The translations under genes were made by a program, and so were the position numbers. From an uncultured Saprospiraceae bacterium (GTDB lineage Bacteria; Bacteroidota; Bacteroidia; Chitinophagales; Saprospiraceae), in contig CALFWZ010000019.1 in NCBI GenBank assembly GCA_937928405.1, positions 1 through 57,386 on the forward strand: a DNA stretch of 57,386 nt. Reading direction: 5' to 3'. The notes below the pieces were generated by a model. It had not been told where the DNA came from, did no database searches, and saw nothing but the letters and a program-made list of their open reading frames with translations. This document shows, one piece after another, positions 53,253 to 57,386 of the stretch; position 1 is the first letter of the stretch, and the number at the start of each line of letters is the position of its first letter.

Positions 53253-55295
53253 TCAACGTACAATGACGGTATTTAATTTTAAGGCAATATCTTTTCTAAT
53301 CTCCATTAATTTTTGATGGATCTTCATCGCTTTCATCACATCTTCTTCACCAGATTTTTCATCAATGGCTTTTTTCATGCTTGCCTTATTTCGTTCTATT
53401 AGTTTATCTAATTTTCGGATTTTAAACCAGTAGATGGCAGAGATACTATCGTTATTAAAATTAGCTTCTGGCATGGGTTGACTTCGAAGTGGCAAGTCAT
53501 GTTTATCCAACCAGTTTGGACTCATTTCGAATTCTGGTTGTAAGACATCTATGGCCAAGTGGCGAAAATCTTTGTCTTCGTGTTGAATAAAATGTTGTGG
53601 CGTGATAGGCGTACCATCGATGGTCATATCGAGGCATTCCCGAGCAACTCGTTCGTATAAATCGTTATCGAAGTCATCTAACACATCTTCAATATTGCTT
53701 AAAATAAATCGAGCCACCGTGACCGCTTCATTTTCTGGATCAAAAAGTTGTCCTCCATAGGTGATTAACAATCGAATAATATCCTTTTCTTGATATTCAG
53801 CATTGTTGGCCGCGGCTGGACGACGTTGCAATGGTTGGGGTGGAGGAGCTTGCGCGCCATAATCCGCATCTTCTGGTAAATATGGTGGTGGCTCCGAAGG
53901 AAAGTTTCCAAGATCAGATGGGAAATTTCCATCCTGTTCGTTGGCTTTTTTCCTAGCGTATTGGCGTTGGTCTTTTTTTCGTTGGTCTTCCGCTTGATGT
54001 ACAGATTTGGTAACGATTTGATTGGTTTCATTCATCAAAATCTCTTCTTCCACTTTCAACAAGTGTGAACATTCTTTGATATATAAAGACCGTTTTAAGG
54101 GATCTGGAATTTTTGCAATACTTGTTACAATATCCTTAATCATGGATGCTTGCTTAACAGGATCACCGGCTGCCTCGCTAAAGAGCAATTCACTTTTGAA
54201 TAATATAAAATCCTTTGCTTGGCTTTCAATAAATTCCCCAAAAGCTTCGGACCCAACACTTTGCAAGTAGGAATCGGGATCTTCTCCTTCTGGTAGCATG
54301 ACTACCTTAACATTCATATCCTGTTCTAGAACCAAATCTAATCCACGCAAGGCTGCTTTTATGCCAGCACCATCCCCATCATAAAGAATCTTCATGTTTT
54401 GTGTGTACCGTTTTACCATTCTAATCTGGTCAACGGTCAAAGAAGTTCCTGAAGAGGCAACGACATTTTCAATACCAGATTGATGTAAGGAGATGACATC
54501 TGTGTAACCTTCCACTAAAATACATTCATCGGATTTACGAATGGCTCTTTTGGCAAAGTAGGCGCCGTAGAGCACCTTACTTTTGTTGTATACTTCTGTT
54601 TCAGGGGTATTGACATATTTTGGTGCCTTGACATTTTTTGACATAATTCGTCCACCAAAGCCAATCACTTTCCCAGAGACACTATGGATGGTAAACATCA
54701 CACGATCTCTAAAAAAATCGCTATCATATTTACTGGTTAGACCAAGTTTTTTGAGTTGTTGGCCTTTGTATCCTTTCCGTTTGGCAGCTTGCGTAAAAGC
54801 ATCCTTGTCTTTTGGAGCGAATCCAAGACCAAATTTTTCAATCGTCTCGTCCGTAAAACCCCTATTTTTTAGGTAACTTAAGCCTACACTTTTTCCGATA
54901 TCTGTCTGCAATAATTGTTCGTGATAATAATCACGAGCGAATTGATTCAGTACATATAAACTATCCAGTTTTTGCTGTTCCTCCTTATGCGCTTGCGAGG
55001 TTTGGGTTTCTTCAATTTCAATCCCGTATTTTTCTGCCAAGTATTTTAGCGATTCAGGGTAACTAACACTTTCATGTTCCATGATGAAATTGACAGGATC
55101 ACCACCTTTTCCACAACCAAAACATTTATAGATATTCTTTGCTGGTGAAACCGTAAAAGATGGGGTTTTCTCATTATGAAAAGGACAAAGTCCCAACATA
55201 TTGGCTCCACGCTTTTTTAGATTCACGAAATCACCCACGACGTCCTCAATCCGTGCCGTTTCTACAATATCGTTGATGGTTTTTTTTGTAATCAT
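53253..55295 (-). CDS. dnaG: DNA primase DnaG
   Basis: 680 residues from the ATG at 55295; an upstream in-frame ATG at 55325 is within the -7 box and is excluded. CHC2 zinc finger with C37, H40, C58 and C61 (CPFHNEKTPSF, KCFGCGKGGD). The catalytic core follows (FGLGFAPKDKDAF, DRVMFTIHSVSGKVIGFGGR; landmark RVMFTIHSVSGKVIGFGG), then the Toprim domain (ILVEGYTDVISLHQSG, ILYDGDGAGIKAA) with the acidic metal residues. A Pro/Gln-rich linker (about 455-490) precedes the helicase-binding C-terminus. It makes RNA primers for chromosome replication. It is monocistronic. Confidence 0.97.
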   Translation of the reverse strand: MITKKTINDIVETARIEDVVGDFVNLKKRGANMLGLCPFHNEKTPSFTVSPAKNIYKCFGCGKGGDPVNFIMEHESVSYPESLKYLAEKYGIEIEETQTSQAHKEEQQKLDSLYVLNQFARDYYHEQLLQTDIGKSVGLSYLKNRGFTDETIEKFGLGFAPKDKDAFTQAAKRKGYKGQQLKKLGLTSKYDSDFFRDRVMFTIHSVSGKVIGFGGRIMSKNVKAPKYVNTPETEVYNKSKVLYGAYFAKRAIRKSDECILVEGYTDVISLHQSGIENVVASSGTSLTVDQIRMVKRYTQNMKILYDGDGAGIKAALRGLDLVLEQDMNVKVVMLPEGEDPDSYLQSVGSEAFGEFIESQAKDFILFKSELLFSEAAGDPVKQASMIKDIVTSIAKIPDPLKRSLYIKECSHLLKVEEEILMNETNQIVTKSVHQAEDQRKKDQRQYARKKANEQDGNFPSDLGNFPSEPPPYLPEDADYGAQAPPPQPLQRRPAAANNAEYQEKDIIRLLITYGGQLFDPENEAVTVARFILSNIEDVLDDFDNDLYERVARECLDMTIDGTPITPQHFIQHEDKDFRHLAIDVLQPEFEMSPNWLDKHDLPLRSQPMPEANFNNDSISAIYWFKIRKLDKLIERNKASMKKAIDEKSGEEDVMKAMKIHQKLMEIRKDIALKLNTVIVR

Positions 55296-55322
55296 TAGAA
55301 GGTATTTCGATAGCAAGATAAG

Positions 55323-55330
55323 CAAAAATA
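55323..55330 (-). promoter_or_regulatory. Putative -7 box of dnaG
   Basis: TATTTTTG on the minus strand, exact match to TAnnTTTG, with a predicted leader of about 22 bases. It overlaps the upstream ATG at 55325, which supports 55295 as the true start. No TTTG at usual spacing. Confidence 0.45.
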
Positions 55331-55433
55331 ATTAAACAACAAATTGTTTTATTTTAAAAATGTATAAATAGGTTGATTACAAGATAAAAGTTCTAAAAAA
55401 TCATTTTAGGTCATTATGTAACTAAGTCACTAA

Positions 55434-55464
55434 GGATTTTTTCTACGAAAAATCTTAGTGACTT
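55434..55464 (-). terminator. Long hairpin after the pullulanase gene
   Basis: AAGTCACTAAG followed by GATTTTT pairs with AAAAATCTTAGTGACTT with one bulged base, around a six-base loop. It is 55 bases beyond the pullulanase stop. No T-run follows on the minus strand, so efficiency is uncertain. Confidence 0.5.
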
Positions 55465-55519
55465 GGTGTTATTTTAATTTTGTCCTGTGTTTATATAATT
55501 GGATTGGAATTAAATAAAA

Positions 55520-57386
55520 CTATTCCCCAAGCAAGACCACCATCCCAATTCCCGGAACTTCTATCGTCTCTTCAAATCGTGCCGCTTCCTGAATACCAAA
55601 TTCCATTTCCCAAATAGATTTTCGCCATTTTCCAGGTGGAAGCACCAGTTTTGTTTTGGTAGGATTTGCATTATAGATCACCAAAATATTTTTCCATTTG
55701 TCCCCATTCGCATGATCTTTAAGTTGGTAGGCGACAACGTTGGCGGGTGTACCCGCTAGAAATTCTAAATGTTGTTGAATCATCTCCGTAGTAGGCATCC
55801 GAAAAGCTGGATGTTCTTTTCTAAGAGCAATTAAATTTTTATAATAATTAAAATGGTCTAGATGTTTTTGTTTTGAAGACCAATCTATCCGGTTGATTTT
55901 CTCGGGAGATTTATAGGAATTTTCAACGCCATTCTTGGTTCGAAGTAATTCAGCTCCAGCGTGTAAGAAAGGTACTCCTTGACTGGTCAACACAATAGCG
56001 TTGGCTAATCTGTGCATTTTCCCAATGGTTACTTCATCTTGAGAAGTAGAATTAACCAATCGATCGTAAAGTGTGTGGTTGTCATGACACGAAGCATAAT
56101 TGACGCACTGTGAAGGTCGATTGGCAAAAGGAGCATTGGAATAATTAACTGCTCCATAATCAACCTGTGGATGAAAGGTGGCTCCGACTACTCCAAATCT
56201 TATGGTGGATTCTAAACCAGGTGCACCACTTACAAATCCTTTTTCCTCTGCATTAAAAACACCACCTTTGAGACCATCTCGAATATCATCACTAAAAACG
56301 GCTGCTTCTTCTAATTTGGGTCCATGAATTTTTAAAGCTCGTTCTTCATAAGGTAAGGGAGAATCACCTCCGGTCCAACCTTCCCCATAAACGAAAATAC
56401 TTTTGTCTATTTCCTTTTGTAAAACCCAAGTAGTGGTGTTGATAGTGGCAATATCATGAATACCCATTAGATCAACCCGGAATCCATCTATGTGATATTC
56501 TCTACACCAATGTAACATAGATTCGAAAATAAATTTGCGAACCATCTGGCGCTCTGAAGCGGTCTCATTTCCACAAGCGGAAGCATCGGCAAACCGTCCA
56601 TCTTCCCAGAATCGATAATAATAACCTGGAGCAATTTGATTAAATATAGATTTTTGCGTTAAGCCTGTATGGTTATAGACAACATCTAAAATGACGCGAA
56701 TTCCATTAGCGTGGAGTGCTTGTACCATTTGCTTAAATTCTCGAATCCGGACAGCACCATCATAAGGATCCGTGGCGTAGGCGCCTTCAGGAACATTATA
56801 ATTATGTGGATCATAACCCCAGTTATATTTCTTAGTAGGATTGGCTTCGTCTACAGATCGACTCATAAAATCAAAACTAGGTAGCAGATGAATATGGGTG
56901 ATTCCTAATTCTTTTAAATGGTCCAATCCTGTTGTTAAATCATTTTTATTTTTTGTTCCTATCTCGGAAAGGCCTAAAAATTTTCGTTTATTTTTTATTC
57001 CTGAGTCTGGATGGGCAGAAATGTCTCGAACATGAGCCTCGTAGATGACCAAATCATTAAAGTTCTCTAGAGGAGGGCGCACATCATTTTCCCAGCCAAC
57101 TGGATCGGTAGTTTTTAGATCTAAGACCATGGCGCGTTCTCCATTCAAACCTACTGCTTTGGCATAGGGATCTGGTACTCGATCCAAAGTGCGGCCTCCT
57201 ACGCGAACTTGAAAATTATAATACTTTCCAGAATAATCCCCTGGTAAGCTAATTTCCCAAACGCCGTTTTCACCCAAAGTCATTAAATGTTTTTCGATCT
57301 GACTATCTGTATGTCCGTCTTGATAAATATAAATCGTCATTCGATCTACAGCCGGAGAGTAAACTTTGAAGGTACTTGTTGCTGGT
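55520..57386 (-). CDS. Type I pullulanase / glycogen debranching enzyme, partial (5' end outside window)
   Basis: The open frame runs off the window end: 15 codons precede an internal ATG at 57340 (PATSTFKVYSPAVDR), and this resembles the strand of the N-terminal CBM48-like fold. The true start is therefore upstream. The GH13 catalytic barrel shows YNWGYDPHNYNVPEGAY (a type I pullulanase signature), ILDVVYNHTG, the nucleophile in DGFRVDLMGIHD, the acid/base in VYGEGWTGG and the final Asp in CHDNHTLYDR. It hydrolyses alpha-1,6 branches in pullulan, glycogen or starch fragments. No signal peptide is visible because the N-terminus is missing. Confidence 0.9.
   Translation of the reverse strand, partial: PATSTFKVYSPAVDRMTIYIYQDGHTDSQIEKHLMTLGENGVWEISLPGDYSGKYYNFQVRVGGRTLDRVPDPYAKAVGLNGERAMVLDLKTTDPVGWENDVRPPLENFNDLVIYEAHVRDISAHPDSGIKNKRKFLGLSEIGTKNKNDLTTGLDHLKELGITHIHLLPSFDFMSRSVDEANPTKKYNWGYDPHNYNVPEGAYATDPYDGAVRIREFKQMVQALHANGIRVILDVVYNHTGLTQKSIFNQIAPGYYYRFWEDGRFADASACGNETASERQMVRKFIFESMLHWCREYHIDGFRVDLMGIHDIATINTTTWVLQKEIDKSIFVYGEGWTGGDSPLPYEERALKIHGPKLEEAAVFSDDIRDGLKGGVFNAEEKGFVSGAPGLESTIRFGVVGATFHPQVDYGAVNYSNAPFANRPSQCVNYASCHDNHTLYDRLVNSTSQDEVTIGKMHRLANAIVLTSQGVPFLHAGAELLRTKNGVENSYKSPEKINRIDWSSKQKHLDHFNYYKNLIALRKEHPAFRMPTTEMIQQHLEFLAGTPANVVAYQLKDHANGDKWKNILVIYNANPTKTKLVLPPGKWRKSIWEMEFGIQEAARFEETIEVPGIGMVVLLGE

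Noticed and set aside
57338..57340. ATG at 57340 as the start of the pullulanase
   Set aside because: The open frame and CBM48-like sequence continue upstream of it to the window edge.

Overview
The window looks like an ordinary chromosomal segment of a low-GC member of the Bacteroidota, most likely a Saprospiria/Saprospiraceae-type or related gliding/marine bacterium. The evidence is type IX secretion (T9SS) type A sorting tails on four proteins, gliding-motility-associated (type B, CHU_C-like) C-termini on two giant proteins, SprB repeats, missing Shine-Dalgarno sequences, and promoter-like TTTG / TAnnTTTG boxes. The species assignment is inference. I see no phage, insertion sequence, CRISPR array, rRNA or tRNA.

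Layout. 1-5.5 kb: REP-like hairpins, a secreted reprolysin-type metalloprotease, RmuC and a small membrane protein. 5.5-11.4 kb: a secreted BNR-type propeller protein, an AI-2E family permease, a DUF697-SHOCT protein coupled to a CrtA-like carotenoid monooxygenase, and a lipoprotein. 11.4-14.2 kb: a potassium channel, then a hypothetical gene, a DUF1573 lipoprotein and YajC, all on the minus strand. 14.5-19 kb: a methyltransferase with duplicated N-terminal domains, an orphan PD-(D/E)XK nuclease and two membrane proteins. 19-25.7 kb: an FKBP isomerase, an M20 dipeptidase, a T9SS cargo, a GNAT next to what looks like a remnant of the diadenylate cyclase CdaA, a Lys-tract exported protein, MiaE and a small membrane protein. 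25.8-34.3 kb: a 2254-residue SBBP/SprB-repeat adhesin-like protein, a 0.9-kb gap with an orphan minus-strand terminator, and another T9SS cargo. 34.4-40 kb: a LytS/LytTR-type two-component pair divergent from a secreted VWA protein, then an exported protein and a DUF2306 membrane protein. 40-45 kb: a lipoprotein fusing ThuA, sugar dehydrogenase, PKD, cytochrome c and CBM, and MetY. 45.3-50.3 kb: a 1672-residue cysteine-rich repeat protein. 50.7-53.2 kb: a regulator with two AraC domains followed by an NTF2-like, an SPW-like and a YHS-domain gene. 53.2 kb to the end: DnaG and a type I pullulanase cut by the window edge.

Functionally, most of the window is housekeeping (dnaG, yajC, rmuC, miaE, metY) mixed with a heavy investment in exported and surface proteins. 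The most unusual structure is the 13 x 42-residue repeat array at 46369-48006. Repeat types alternate strictly, and each type lacks a cysteine at a different one of two positions, which suggests disulfides between neighbouring repeats. Also worth following are the apparent CdaA remnant, the paired SprB repeats, the orphan terminator at 32.9 kb (possible small RNA), the AraC regulator with two DNA-binding domains and the isolated PD-(D/E)XK nuclease.
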